Position numbers and translations under genes: made by a program. A model generated the notes under the pieces. It was not told where the DNA came from and made no database searches. It saw nothing but the letters and a program-made list of their open reading frames with translations. Shown one piece after another: positions 35,411-47,302 of a stretch of 64,000 bases of DNA. This stretch comes from Miscanthus floridulus. Taxonomy: Eukaryota > Streptophyta > Magnoliopsida > Poales > Poaceae. Each line of letters starts with the position of its first letter. Position 1 is the stretch's first letter. The stretch spans positions 19,074,502-19,138,501 of the forward strand of contig NC_089591.1 of assembly GCF_019320115.1 (NCBI RefSeq), read 5' to 3'.

Positions 35411-37901
35411 TGAAAGGTCCTAATGGCTAGAGGGGGTGAATAGCCTATTAAAATTTTCTACAACAACACTTAGCAAACCGGTTAGACAAATATGAGGCAA
35501 AGTGAGTGTTGCGCTAGCCTACTAAAAATGCAAGCCATCAATCACAATTCTAGTTTCTATGGTCTCTATCCAAACAATGGCTATGTCACTACACTAAGGG
35601 CCTGTTTGGGATGGCTCCACTCCACAACTCCAGCAACTCCAATAAAAAATATAGCCAAACACCCCAACTCCAAAACTCCATGGAGCTGTAGTGCAAATGA
35701 AGATATAGTTTTGGAGCACCTCTTTTGCTGCTCCAAAACCTCCTCTTTTAAACCACCTCATGGAGTTGGTGGGTAATTATGCACCACTACCAATCGTTAC
35801 ACACATTTGGCTGTGAACCGTTATGTTCTTTTCTTTCTCCTCTCGCATCTCCATCGCGAACATGCCCCAAGCTCGTCGTCGCAAAGACATCACCGGCGAG
35901 CCCATCTGCCCACGCTGGCCACGCCCACCCCCTTGCCGGCCGCACTGCCGCACCGGACCCATGCGCTCCCCGCGCCGCCATGCGACCGGCTCTACATGCT
36001 CCTCGGAGGTCCTCACGGAGGCAGCCATGGCCACATCGGCTACGTGAGCTCCAGCCACGCCGGCCCCACACAAGCTCCTCGTGAGAGACAGCAATGGCTA
36101 TGCTGCCCCATGCCTCCAGCCACGGGAGCCGACAGTCATGCCCCGCCCGCCTGCCCACCCTCCCCATGGCAGTGGAAGCCGCGGGAGCTCCACTGACGTG
36201 CGCCCGCCCTCCTCCTCCTGCACGCATCGGGGAAGAAGAAAGATCATCGTGTCCGAGCCGAGGTCGCCCGCTGAGGCCGACTGCCGCACCCCCTAGACGG
36301 CCACGCGCCTGGCCGCTAGGATTTCACCCCACGCGCCCGAGCCCGAGGAAGAAGAAAGGCTCTAGATTTTTTCCATAAGAAAAGGGGAATATGAGGATGA
36401 TAGGTGGGACCATATGTTGGGGGCAATAATGACAATTCACCTTCAAACTCTGCTTTTCTAGAGCTGGGGACACCCTCCCAGCCAAACACCTCCATCAGAC
36501 AACTCCAACTCCACCCAGAGCTGGCTCCACCTAGAGTTCTGGAGTAGAGCAGCTCCACCCAGAGTTGGAGCCATGCCAAATAGGGCCACACTAACCAAAC
36601 TAACAAGCTCTCACGACTAGCTACACTAAAGAGCTTGACAACTAGTTTGCGGTAATGTAAAGGGAGCGAGCAAGATGGTTATACCGCCGAGTCAAGGAAT
36701 GAACTAATAAATCACAAGAATGAATACTAATGAAGACCAATCACCTTGGAATCAAATGATGACACAATGATTTTTTACCGAGGTTCACTTGCTTGCCGGC
36801 AAGCTAGTCCTCGTTGTGGTGATTCACTCACTTGGAGGTTCACGCGCTAATTGGCATCACACACCAAACACTCAATAGGGAGCCAGCCATGGAGCTTAAA
36901 TAGAGAGCTCCCATGATTAGAGCCATTGGCTCCTCTGTCCAGTGAAACACGGGCTGACTGAATGCGCCGGTCAGGTTGACCGAATGTAGGACCCTAGCAT
37001 CCGATCGCCCGATGCTCGCCATGTGTCATCAGCCTCAAATGCTGAGCACTCAATCTTAACAGCTAATTTGCTTCATGCCACGTGTTATGTTGTGACTAGA
37101 TGCACTGCTTAAAATGACCGGATGCTCCATCACTGGAGTCTGGTCGTTTCTAGTAAGATTCTAGAGAGGCAAAATCATGACCGGACGCGCTGTTGTGTCC
37201 ACTCCTCCTCTTCTCTACATGCCACCACGTCAATAGGACTAGACGCTAAATAGTGTTTAGCTAGAGTCCAGTCACTTTTCTTCTCTGAGTCCAGTCATAG
37301 GGCAAATCGAGCCCGAGAGCATCACCTTCTTTTATAACTGACCGGACGCTGGAACCCTAAGTCTGGTCACATCGAACTGAGCGTCCAATCACTGTTTGAC
37401 AGTGAAAAACACCTCCTTCAATTCACCAACTTCTCCACCCTTGCTCAAATGTGCCAACCACCAAGTGTATCACCTTGTGCACATGTATTAGCATATTTTT
37501 TCACAAACATTTTCAAGGGTGTTAGATTTCCACTAGATCCTAAATGCATATGCAATGAGTTAGAGCATCTAGTGGCACTTTGATAACCGCATTTTGATAC
37601 GAGTTTCACCCCCTCTTAATAGTATGGCTATCAATCCTAAATGTGATCACACTCGCTAAGTGTCTCGATCACTAAACCGAAAAGCTCTTATCAATTTCAC
37701 CTTTGCCATGAGCTTTTTATTTTTCTCTTTCTTCTTTTCCAAGTCCAAGCACTTGATGATCACCATGGCATCACCATCATCATGTCATGATCTTAATTTG
37801 CTTCACCACATGGAATGTGCCACCTATCTCATAATCACTTTGATAAACTAGGTTAGCACATAGGGTTTCATCAATTCACCAAAACCAAACTAGAGCCTTC
37901 A
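35411..37901 (-). repeat. 3' LTR of the Sirevirus (with hAT-like insertion)
   Basis: On the minus strand it starts TGAAGGCTCTAG and ends GGACCTTTCA at 35411. Length without the inserted element and its duplication is about 1.5 kb. It contains several degenerate gaccggatgc/cagtcggtca-type repeats (about 36940-37400). Confidence 0.8.
35599..36587. mobile_element. Non-autonomous hAT-like DNA element, 989 bp
   Basis: The ends are inverted repeats: GGCCTGTTTGGGATGGCTCC on the left, and GGCCCTATTTGGCATGGCTCC-like on the right read backwards. They are flanked by ACACTAAG (35591-35598) and ACACTAAC (36588-36595), an 8 bp duplication with one change, as hAT elements make. Subterminal copies of ctccaactccac lie inside both ends. 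The middle (35830-36330) is GC-rich, with several overlapping frames that I take as chance. No transposase is present. Confidence 0.65.
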
Positions 37902-39029
37902 ATCTCCCCCTTTTTGGTAATTGATGACAACCCTTTCACAAAGATATGAATTGAAATTCATTTGAATCCATGTTGCTTGCCCAAGCATATTTACCATGTG
38001 TAAAAGGATACGGACAAGTTTCATGAACCCCAAATGGTAGCAATTGCTCCCCCTACATATGTGCTAAGAGTTTGGATTGTAGCTTGCACATATGTTTAGA
38101 TAGGAAATATAGGATACAATGTCTACCAAATGATGCAAAGGTATAAGAGATGGACCTTTCAAGCGTGATACCAATCGGAGTGCACCAATATACCATCCTT
38201 AGCACCATTAGTAACTAGACATACACAAAAACTAGAATACCCCATGAGATCAACATTAGAAGCAAGGGTCTAGTTTCCATAAAATGAACATAAGTCTAGC
38301 TTCTTAATCTATGCATGCTAGTTTTTCATTTCATCATTCAAACCTACAACTAGCATACACCACACAAGCATGGATTTTGAAATTTAAAACTTGTGCCATG
38401 CAAGCAAATATATTCAAATGCACCATACAAGATCATGAGCTTGCTCCCCCTACTTGTGTGCTTAAAATTTTAATTGATCCCCTTCCTTTGTTATATCTCT
38501 CCCTATCACTTATATCTTTGTTTCTCTCCCCCTTTGTTGTCTTTTCACTATCTTTGTACACTATTTCTCCCCCTTTGTCATCAATGACCACAAAGGTTCA
38601 AAATGTAGATAGGTTGAGATTATCAATGTCAATCAATGGGGTGAGGACCATTTTCCCAAATTTGGTTCAATCTAGAACATTTGCCAAAGATATTTAACTC
38701 GGTTTGATCCAAGGGCACGCTTCTTCACACCTCCAAATAAGGGTTATCTTGTGCCATGTTGAGTTAAACACTTATAGCTCCTTTTCTAGATCAAACACTA
38801 GGTTTACAAGCCCACAAACATGTCATATGCTACCACTAGACCAAATTAAGCATAGAAGCAATAGTGGTACCATACAAACAACAAAATCATTTGATTTTCA
38901 AGAATGAGCCTATTAAAAGTGAAAGATGACTAGATGCACTAAACATGTCCTTAGCAAGGATGTATGCCATGCCAATCAACTTTTATCTTAGATTGTTCAA
39001 AGGAGAGGCATGTCATATAAGTGGGGGGT
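37902..39029 (-). other. Sirevirus 3' non-coding region with repeated polypurine tracts
   Basis: No frame resembling an envelope-like protein is seen. GGGGGAG-type tracts (minus strand) occur at 37903-37915 (directly before the LTR), 38047-38054, 38444-38451, 38525-38533 and 38567-38575. The first is the primer tract for plus-strand DNA; the repeats are a known Sirevirus habit. Confidence 0.6.
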
Positions 39030-39460
39030 GCATCAACACATATTTGAGAAATCCAATATGTTCAACTCATTCCTTAGCTTGCAAAACCTTTTCTCATCCA
39101 ATGGCTTGGTGAATATATCGGCAAATTGATCTTCGGTGACTACACTCTTAATGCAAATGTCCTCCTTTTGTTGTGATCTCTTATGAAATGGTGGCGGACA
39201 TCAATGTGCTTTGTTCTTGCATGTTGAACCGGATTGTTGGTTAACTTGATTGCACTCTCATTGTCACATAGCAATGGCACTTTCTTGAACTTGATTATAA
39301 AGTCACTCAAGGTTGCCTTCATCCAAAGTATTTGTGCTCAACAACTACCGGCGGATATGTATTTGGCTTTGGCGGTTGATAATGTAACACTATTTTTCTT
39401 CTTTGATGACCAAGAAATAAGTGATCTTCCCAACAATTGACATGTGCCTGAGGTGCTCTT
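39030..39460 (-). pseudogene. Sirevirus RNase H, C-terminal part
   Basis: From 39460 downwards it continues the RNase H frame broken off at 44050: STSGTCQLLGRSLISWSS, then a stop in place of a residue near the cysteine of SAGSC, then [20 protein letters not shown] and [14 protein letters not shown] frameshift follows near 39152 and the readable end (DIFTKPLDEKRF-like) lies near 39050. RNase H removes the RNA template strand. Non-functional here. Confidence 0.85.
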
Positions 39461-40363
39461 TGTAACAACCCAAAAAATCTACACACCAAAAATCCCAACT
39501 ACAAAATTTTTCTTCAAAAACCCCATGTGATGATGAGTGACATTTGTAGGAGCTAACCCTAAGTGTTGCATTAGTCATAATCTAACTAAACCTACATGAC
39601 TTGCACAAGTATCTCACCTCATTACCTTGAATTTATTTTACCACCTAGCATACATCAAGTTGCATTACATTCAACATGGTGAGTTGGATTTTATTTGGGT
39701 TTATGTGTTGATTAATAAAAGCTAACAAATATTTGATTATAAATAAATGTACTAACATGGGATTAATATCCCAACATACACTATGACCAATGTTTATCAC
39801 CATGAGACATTATACCAAAGGAGAAATATGCCACTTTGATTTATATACATGAAAGTAGTGTAACATAATTACATAATACAAAAAGAACTAGAAAAAGAGA
39901 AGGAAATAGGAAAGAAGAGGGAACAGCAGCAGCCCAGGCCTGCTCGGCCTTACGAGCTAGCCCGACCAAGCCCACCTGCCCTCCCACTCACGCACACGGC
40001 CCACGAAGCCAGCCCGACAGCACCCTGCCGCCCGCGCACGCACAAGCCGCTGACGAGCCGGACCCGCCCGTCAGACGTCATGCACCGCACGCCGCCGCAT
40101 TAGGACAAGCTGACAAATGGGCCCCCTTTGTTAGCCGCATAGCAACAGGGTCTTCTTCCTCCACATGCCGACCTCTCCCTCGACCGGGAACCGACCGGAG
40201 CAGTAGGTGTGGGCCTAGGGTAACACAAAGAGCATGACCCTATCCCCTTGGCGTAGCGCTCCCACGACCCCCACGACATCTGCCCCGCGCCCATGAGCCG
40301 TCTAATGCGCATCGCGCATCACCGCCGCCCGATCAACCACCATTGGAGAAGCCTGGAGCTTCG

Positions 40364-40374
40364 CCCATAAAAGG
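40364..40374 (+). promoter_or_regulatory. TATA-like box of the solo LTR
   Basis: CCCATAAAAGG is followed after about 30 bases by ccctagcacctcaccacacc, a likely transcription start area, about 900 bases into the LTR. It is a possible promoter reading towards the right. Confidence 0.4.
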
Positions 40375-41374
40375 AGGAGCCCGGAACCCTAGCACCTCAC
40401 CACACCTCGCCGCCGCTGTGTGGTTCGCACCGACACACTAAGCCAAGGGACAAGAGGAGAAGGAGAGGCGTGGAGAAGGACACCACTGCTGGAGCAAGAA
40501 GGGAGGAGCCAGTGGTGCGGAAGATGGTGAGTACCTCTGTCCTGGCTCAGCTCTGCTACACCATCGACACCGCACCACCACCATCGCCTTTGAGCTCCCC
40601 GCGGTGAGCCATCTTGCTAAGACCACCTCCCTAGCCAAATGGAACGTGCACCGCCATGATTGAAACCTTGCTGAAGCTTCGAGCTCTAGCCTAGCCCAAC
40701 TAGTTAGCTAGGGAGACCACCATGGCCATGCTTGCCGAGACCCAGGACGCGCCGTGCGCGCTGCCATCAGCCAAATGGAGGACCCTAGCCATGACGTTGT
40801 ACATCAGAGCAGGAGCGCACATGCATGGGCACGCTCACCATGGCCGAGAGCACAACCATGGCGAGACCACCACATCTTCTACATTGCGGTAAAGGCGACG
40901 TTGACACCTCGACTGGCTCCGCCATGACGAGAGACACACCGCGCTCACCTTAGCCGAAGAAGAAGCCCACCAAAGCCCTGTGTTGCCGCACCGCACCTCA
41001 TCGAAGCGCCACCGCCTCTGCTTTGCCCCCACCACCGTGGTTGGAGCCACTAGAGTACCAGGAGCTCCTTCAACATGCCCACCATGGCCGTAGAAGCACC
41101 GTGGAGCTCACACGCTCCTCCAACTGGGCTCTTGCTAACACTGCAGCCCTATCCATGCACGCCAACGAACCCACACCGCCATTCACCATGGCCAGGACCC
41201 TAGGAAGCCCCAGCCACCACCTTGACCCCACCGCTGCACTCGCCGAGGCTTGGTGACGCTTTTTGCCTACCTTAATCGCGCACCAGTACCGCCGTGGGGG
41301 CTCGCCGGTGACCTCACCGCCGGTGGGAGCCCCGTCGGGGAAGAGTAGGGGATTTTTCCCCTCGTCAACCATGT

Positions 41375-41530
41375 CGACCACAACCACATCGACCACGTCC
41401 CGAGCAGCTCCACCGAGCTCCGACCATGACCACGTTGACCACGTCCTAAGCAGCTCTGCCGAGCTTCGACCACGACCACGTCGACCACATCTCGAGTAGC
41501 TCTGCCGAGCTCCGACCACGACCACATCGT
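41375..41530 (+). repeat. 46 bp tandem repeat, about 3.4 copies
   Basis: The unit starts CGACCACGACCACGTCGACC and ends with a gagct(c/t) block. Copies begin at about 41375, 41421 and 41467, with a partial copy from 41513. It lies in the GC-rich part of the solo LTR. Confidence 0.7.
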
Positions 41531-41764
41531 GCATGTGAACCGAACCCTGGGAAGGAGTAAGTGGACCAAGTCCTTCATAGACTGGCTCTGCGGTCTATGG
41601 ACCAACACAGGTGGGTTCACCATGAACTGCGCCTCACCTACGCCCGTGGATCATGGTCCGTTAGTGGCCTAGTAAGACGACGTGGCCACACCAGCGTGCG
41701 CCATGTGGTGGGCCAAGCCTAGCCCAAATTCAGGCCCAACCAGCCCAGTCGAAGCCCGACCTGT

Positions 41765-42142
41765 ATTGACCATTGACTGGTCAACAATGACCGTTGACCG
41801 GGGCCACATGTCAGTGACACCGCCATGCGGGACCCACTTGTCAGAGGATGAAACAGCCAAGATGACATCATGCTGACGTCATGATAACATCAGCTGCTGA
41901 TGTCAGTAGCTCTAGCCCCACCTGTATGTGACGGTGATCCGATGATCGTTGACTCGCCCATTGACTTGATGATTGACTTTGACCGGACCCACATGATAGT
42001 GACCCAAGAGCCCTCGGTCCCACCTATTGGAACTGATGACGTTGATGATGTCATGCTGACGTCAGCGGGACCCCACCTGTTAGCTCAGAACCGAGATGAT
42101 GACATCATGCTGAAGTCATACTGACGTCAGCATGCCACGTGG
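41765..42142 (+). promoter_or_regulatory. Cluster of TGACGTCA, W-box and G-box motifs in the solo LTR
   Basis: Perfect TGACGTCA palindromes lie at 41874-41881, 42057-42064 and 42122-42129. The first two are directly preceded by a TGATGTCA/TGACATCA-type half, and a CCACGTGG G-box is at 42135-42142. TTGAC W-box cores cluster at about 41765-41800 and 41949-41985. In plants TGACGTCA and CACGTG bind bZIP factors and TTGAC binds WRKY factors. That this LTR responds to stress signals is inference. Confidence 0.45.
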
Positions 42143-44049
42143 ACCAACAGGAGCATGACACATGTCAGCACGATATTAATTCAGCCTTTTCCAATTTTCA
42201 GAAATGATTGAAACTTCGGAAATTCATAACTAATTCATACGAACTCAGAAAAATACAAGACCAGGACCAAAATTCATCTAAAATTGAGCTCTACACAATG
42301 AACCCATGTTTGAGTGCATTTGGCTCTTTTGAATTTTCATTGCTTTTTGTGCTATTCTATAGACGTCGCTAACGCAACTATAATGCGATCGTTTCTAGAC
42401 TCAGAGGAGAACCAGACAGATGAGGACCGAGAGTACCGTGAGGAGTACGGAGACAACTTCACTGAAGGTGCCACATCCCACCTAACCTCATAGCACCTAT
42501 TACGCATGGCTAAAATAGAACTGCTATCGTTTTACTTTATTGTTATATTCACACTATGATAGGACTTGCATGCTAGCATGCTTTCTTGATGGCCTTTACC
42601 TTGATGCAACCTTACCCCTGCTCATCCTGCTATTAGGCTAAGTCACACGATTGCTGCTATATTTCACTGCTTATTATTTCTACTATGCTTATATGTACCA
42701 TATTGATGTGTGGTGGAAAATGGAGTTATCTGGACTATGGGGAGAGTGTTGTGTGTGTGACTTGGGTGTGTGAAGGGTGAGGGTTGTGTCAACCAAGTTG
42801 GAGTATACGATGAGCCTAGGACAAGTGTTGTCATGGGGTGCTACCTGGGCACCCCTAGAATGGATACCTGTGGTGGGTAAATGGTGATATGAGGTGGCCC
42901 TGGGTGTGAACCTATGATGGGAGGAGCCCGGGGTGGAGGTGCTGTGGTGGCACGGTAAATGGAAACCCTGATGAAGACATTCTGGCTTAGTCATCCCTAA
43001 GGACTTACTAGTACTCAGATTCACCAGGAAGCCTTATGTACCACTCGCCCTATATGGTGCGGGACGGCCGGACTACTTGGTAGGATATTGCCACTACTGC
43101 TAGGTCAATAGCGGACAGTGTAAGGAGGTATGGGGCGTGGAGGATTTCCCCCACACCCTTCCGAGACTTCATGGAGACCTTATGGACCCGGCTCATGACT
43201 CACAATTTTAGCCACCCCAGACTAGACTTAGGGTGTACCAGGGCTGAATGGTAGAGTGACATTATCCTAGGCTATCAAGCGGCCAGAATTAGCCCAGTTG
43301 ACGATGGTCAGCAAAGAAGGCAGATCTTGTGGTTATGTAAAACCTCTGCAGAGTGTATGGTTGATCGATCGATACATATGCCGACTTGTTGGCTATGGAC
43401 CTTTCCTGGGTTTCTCTTAAACTAGATAGTGAGATGAGTCCTTCTCTTCTTCCCACGTGAGAGAGTGTCGGACATAGCTAGGGGCTACGGGACATGAGAC
43501 AGTGCCGAGAGGGAGTTGGCCTATCGACTGAGCGATGGTATGGTGATGATATGGAGATGGTGGTATATCGATCCCTGGATCGAAACCTGGCTCTAGACAG
43601 GAATGGGGTGGAATGTGTGTGGGAATGGTGTTAAAACTTGACCAACTATTATTATATACTTGCTATGCTAAAACATAGGAAACCCCAGCCTTATAGGTTC
43701 CTTTTGATTATATCCAACTTGCATCGAATTTCCACAAAGCAATGCTCATAGGGTGGGAGTGGCCAGTACAAATCGTACTGATAAATTTTGGCACACAGGT
43801 TCTGCTGAGGAGTATAGCTCTGAGGAGTTTGACGGTTGAGGGGTTCATTCCTACGCTCGAGTTTGGCGATCTTATCTTCAAGTTGTTCTGAATGAATGCT
43901 ACTTTTTCCGCCAATGCGGTGATATAATAATTTATGTAATTCCACACTATTTGTACTCTGATATTATCATTGTATGGATGTGGTATTCGACTGGAATTTG
44001 GGTAATATGATCTACAATGGTCATAATACACTTCGACTCTATGGATCTT

Positions 44050-46281
44050 CCTTTCAACCTTGCATCCCACATAATCTGAGTCGGAGTAACCAACTAGTTC
44101 AAACTTTGCTCCTTTGGGATACCACAAACCAACATTTTGTGTATGCTTCAAGTACCTCAATATTCTCTTTGTAGCCTTCAAATGACTTTCTCTTGGTGAG
44201 GCTTGAAATCTTGCACACATGCATACACTAAACATGACATCCAGCCTTGATGCGGTCACATATAGTAGGCTTCCAATCATAGACCAATACAATTTTTGAT
44301 CCACCATATTGCCACTTGCATCACTATCCAAATTGCCATTTGTCCCCATTGGTGTGCTAATGGCTTTGCTATCACTCATGCCAAACTTCTTGAGCATGTC
44401 TTTGATGTACTTGCCTTGACTCACAAATGTACCATTCTTCAATTGCTTGATTTGAAGACCAAAGAAGTAACTTAACTCTCCAATCATGGACATTTCAAAC
44501 TCATTAGCTATCATCTTTCCAAATTCTTCACATAAGTCTTGATTGGTTGATCTAAATATGATGTCATCAACATAGATTTGCAACATAAATAAGTCTTTGC
44601 CAATCTTCTTGGTGAAAAGAGTTGTGTCAACCTTGCCCATCATGAACCCTTTAGAGAGTAGGAAGTCCCTCAATCTCTCATACCATACTCTAGGTGCTTG
44701 CTTCAAGCCATACAATGCATTCTTCAACTTGTACACATGGTCAGGCTTCTTGTCATCTTCAAAACTAGGAGGTTGCTCAACATATACTTCTTCATTGATG
44801 TAACCATTGAGAAATGCACTCTTGACATCCATTTGATAGAGCTTGATGTTGTGGGCACAAGCATAGGCTAATAAGATTATAATTGCTTCCAATCTAGCAA
44901 CCGGGGCATATATTTTTTGAAAGTCAAGACCTTCAACTTGTGTATATTCTTGTGCTACCAATCTTACTTTGTTCCTTACTACTATCCCATCTTGATCTTG
45001 CTTATTTCTAAAGACCCATTTGGCTCCAATCACATTGTGTCCCTTTGGTCTCTCTACTAATTCCCATACTTGATTTCTTGTGAAGTTATTCAATTCTTCA
45101 TGCATAGCATTCACCCAATCAACATCCTTCAATGCTTCATCTATCTTCTTTGGTTCAATGGATGACACAAATGAGAAATGCTCACAAAATGAAGCCAATC
45201 TTGATCTAGTTTGCACACCTCTTGAAATATCACCAATGATAGTGTCTACTGGATTGCTTGCACTTGCTTGATCATTGGGTTGAGATAATGTGCTAGCCAC
45301 TTGATTTTGTTCATTGTCATGAGAGCCATTTGTACTAGCTTGATTTGTATCATCTTGCAAATTTGTGTTAGAGAGCACTTGCACTTGATCATCTTCATCA
45401 TCATTCATTTTCCTAGGCCTCAATTCACCAACATCCATGTTCTTCATGGCTTTTGAAAGTTGTATGCGTCTAACATCTTCCAAGTTCTCATTCTCATCTT
45501 GGGAACCCTTGGTTTCATCAAATTCAACATCATAAACTTTCTCAAGAGTACCACTATCCAAATTCCAAAGTCTACATGCTTTGCTAGTAGTTGAGTATCC
45601 AAGTAGGAATCCTTCATCACATTTCTTGTCAAACTTGCCCAATCTAGTGCCTTTCTTCAAGATAGAACATTTGCAACCAAAGACCCAAAAATATGCAATG
45701 TTGGGCTTTCTACCATTCAAGAGCTCATATGGTGTCTTCTCTTTTAATGGGTGACAATAGAGGTGGTTTCTACAATAGCATGCCATGTTGATAGCTTTGG
45801 CCCAAAAAGATTGACTCACATTGTACTCACTAAGCATAGACCTTGCCATATCAATGAGTGTTCCATTCTTCCTCTCAACAAGGCCATTTGATTGTGGAGT
45901 GTACTTGGCTGAGAATTAATGTCTAATTCCAAATTCATCACACAACTCATCAATTCTAGTGTTCTTGAACTCACTACCATTGTCACTTCTAATTCTCTTG
46001 AAGGTTGTTTCAAAGTCATTGTGAATGCCCTTAACAAATGATTTGAATGTTGCAAACACATCACTTTTGTCTACTAGAAAGAATACCCAAGTGTATCTAG
46101 TATAATCATACACTATCACAAAGCCATATTTGTTACCACTAATGCTAGTGTATTGAGTTGGCCCAAACAAGTCCATGTGCAATAACTCCAATGCTTTACT
46201 AGTGCTCATCATGCTTTTCTTAGGATGGGTGTTTCCAATGTTTTTCGGCTTGACAAGAGCTACAAAGCTTATCTTTCTCAA
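44050..46281 (-). pseudogene. Sirevirus integrase, RT and RNase H N-terminus
   Basis: The frame runs from 46281 to 44050 with a single stop at 45916 (in the integrase core). Integrase: LLHMDLFGPT and SDNGSEF, then the E after GLV. RT: KWVFRNKQDQDG, LVAQEYTQVEG, QMDVKSAFLNG, ALYGLKQAPR and the catalytic YVDD. RNase H begins at VGYSDSDYVG and is cut at 44050 by the solo LTR; the rest is at 39460-39030. The order integrase then RT is diagnostic of Ty1/copia. The frame is unusually well kept (600 codons open). Confidence 0.9.
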
Positions 46282-46790
46282 ACACTACATCTTTGAAGCC
46301 TTTAACCAAGTTATGCTTGACCAATCTATTCAATTGTTTCATTCCAACATGACCAAGCCTTCTATGCCATAACCCACCCATGCTAGACTTAGTGAACAAA
46401 CATGTAGATAATTGAGCTTCACTAGCATTGAAATCAACCAAGTATAAATTCTCATATCTAAAGCCCTTGAAGATCAAGTTAGAGCCATCTACACTTATGA
46501 TCTCTACATCATCTACCCCAAATATGTATTTGAATCCAAGATCACACAATTGAGCCACGAATAGCAAATTGAAGTTCAAGCTCTCTACTAGCAACACATT
46601 GGATATGATCATGTCATTGGATATTGCAATCTTACCAAGCCCTTTGACCTTGCCTTTGCCATTGTCACTAAATGTGATACTATCATAACCATCATTGCCA
46701 TTGGTATTGATTGAGTTGAACATTCTTACATCATCGGTCATGTGTTGAGTGCACCCACTATCAAGAACCCAATGCCTTCATCTGGCTTTG
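46220..46790 (-). pseudogene. Sirevirus protease end and pre-integrase domain
   Basis: The protease active site VLDSGCTQHM lies near 46741-46775. The frame 46741-46220 follows with the pre-integrase zinc domain (LWHRRLGHVG, then CSSCQAEK). A frameshift near 46235 leads into the integrase core. Function in the intact element: protein processing and integrase folding. Confidence 0.85.
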
Positions 46791-47302
46791 TAACCGACCA
46801 ACAAAAGAAGATCAATTCTTTTTAGGTACCCAAACTTGCTTGGGTCCTTAAAGGTTAGTGACCAAGCTCTTTGGCACCCAAATAGCTTTCTTCTTTGAGC
46901 CGATCCATGGTGTACCAGTGCACTTAGCTTTCACACCTTTTGTACCCTTAGTAAGCACATAGAAAGAATTAATCTTAATTGAGGATACATTAGCATTTTT
47001 GCTCTTGTTCTTGCACTCATGCTCTTTATGATAACTTGCTTGCAACTAGTGCAAAATCGACCATTGTTCTTCACAAAACTAGTCCTATGAGGAGCAAAGA
47101 CCACCTTGCCTTTCTTGGGGTATAGCCCAATCCCTCTTTGTAGAGAGAAGCTCTTTGGCTACCCAAGCACATAAGCAAGCGGTCCTCACCGCCATAGGCC
47201 TTAGCCAAGGCGTGAGTGAGCTCAATGACCTCCTTCCTGAGGGTCTCATTCTCAACCATCAGTGAGGCATCACATGTGAAACTGTCACTACTAGATGAGG
47301 TG
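46791..47302 (-). pseudogene. Sirevirus gag C-terminal part with zinc knuckle
   Basis: From the TE-B border at 47302 the gag frame resumes in phase (SSSSDSFTCDASLMVENETL, then AYGGEDRLLMCLGSQR). A one-base loss near 47125 shifts the frame. A worn zinc knuckle (CTSCKQ, then HKEHEC) lies near 47020-47060, followed by WIGSKKKAIWVPK. The other part of gag is at 62563-64000. Confidence 0.8.
47298..47302. repeat. Target-site duplication of TE-B, left
   Basis: AGGTG, matched by AGGTG at 62563-62567 on the other side. Removing TE-B and one copy rejoins the Sirevirus gag in frame. Confidence 0.95.

Larger units (their letters stand above)
39461..44044 (+). repeat. Solo LTR of a Ty3/gypsy-type element, about 4.6 kb
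   Basis: It starts TGTAACAACCC, like the TGTAACACC start of TE-A, and holds no retroelement genes. It splits the Sirevirus RNase H frame exactly: left flank CTCTT (39456-39460) and right flank ATCTT (44045-44049) fit a 5 bp duplication with one change. The right end reads ...CTATGG rather than CA, so that border may be off by a few bases. A solo LTR arises when the two LTRs of an element recombine. A GC-rich middle (39900-42100) and a 43 kb block with minor frames hold no supported gene. Confidence 0.7.

Noticed and set aside
35777..36378. Overlapping long frames on both strands
   Set aside because: High GC with no stop codons by chance, inside a non-autonomous DNA element; no domain seen.
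37902..39029. An envelope-like gene of the Sirevirus
   Set aside because: Some Sireviruses have one here, but I see only short broken frames and polypurine tracts.
41375..41530. CRISPR array
   Set aside because: The 46 bp units are directly adjacent without spacers, in a plant LTR.
43691..43945. Minus-strand 84-codon frame as a gene
   Set aside because: It lies within the terminal part of the solo LTR, overlaps the false extension of the Sirevirus RT frame, and has no domain.
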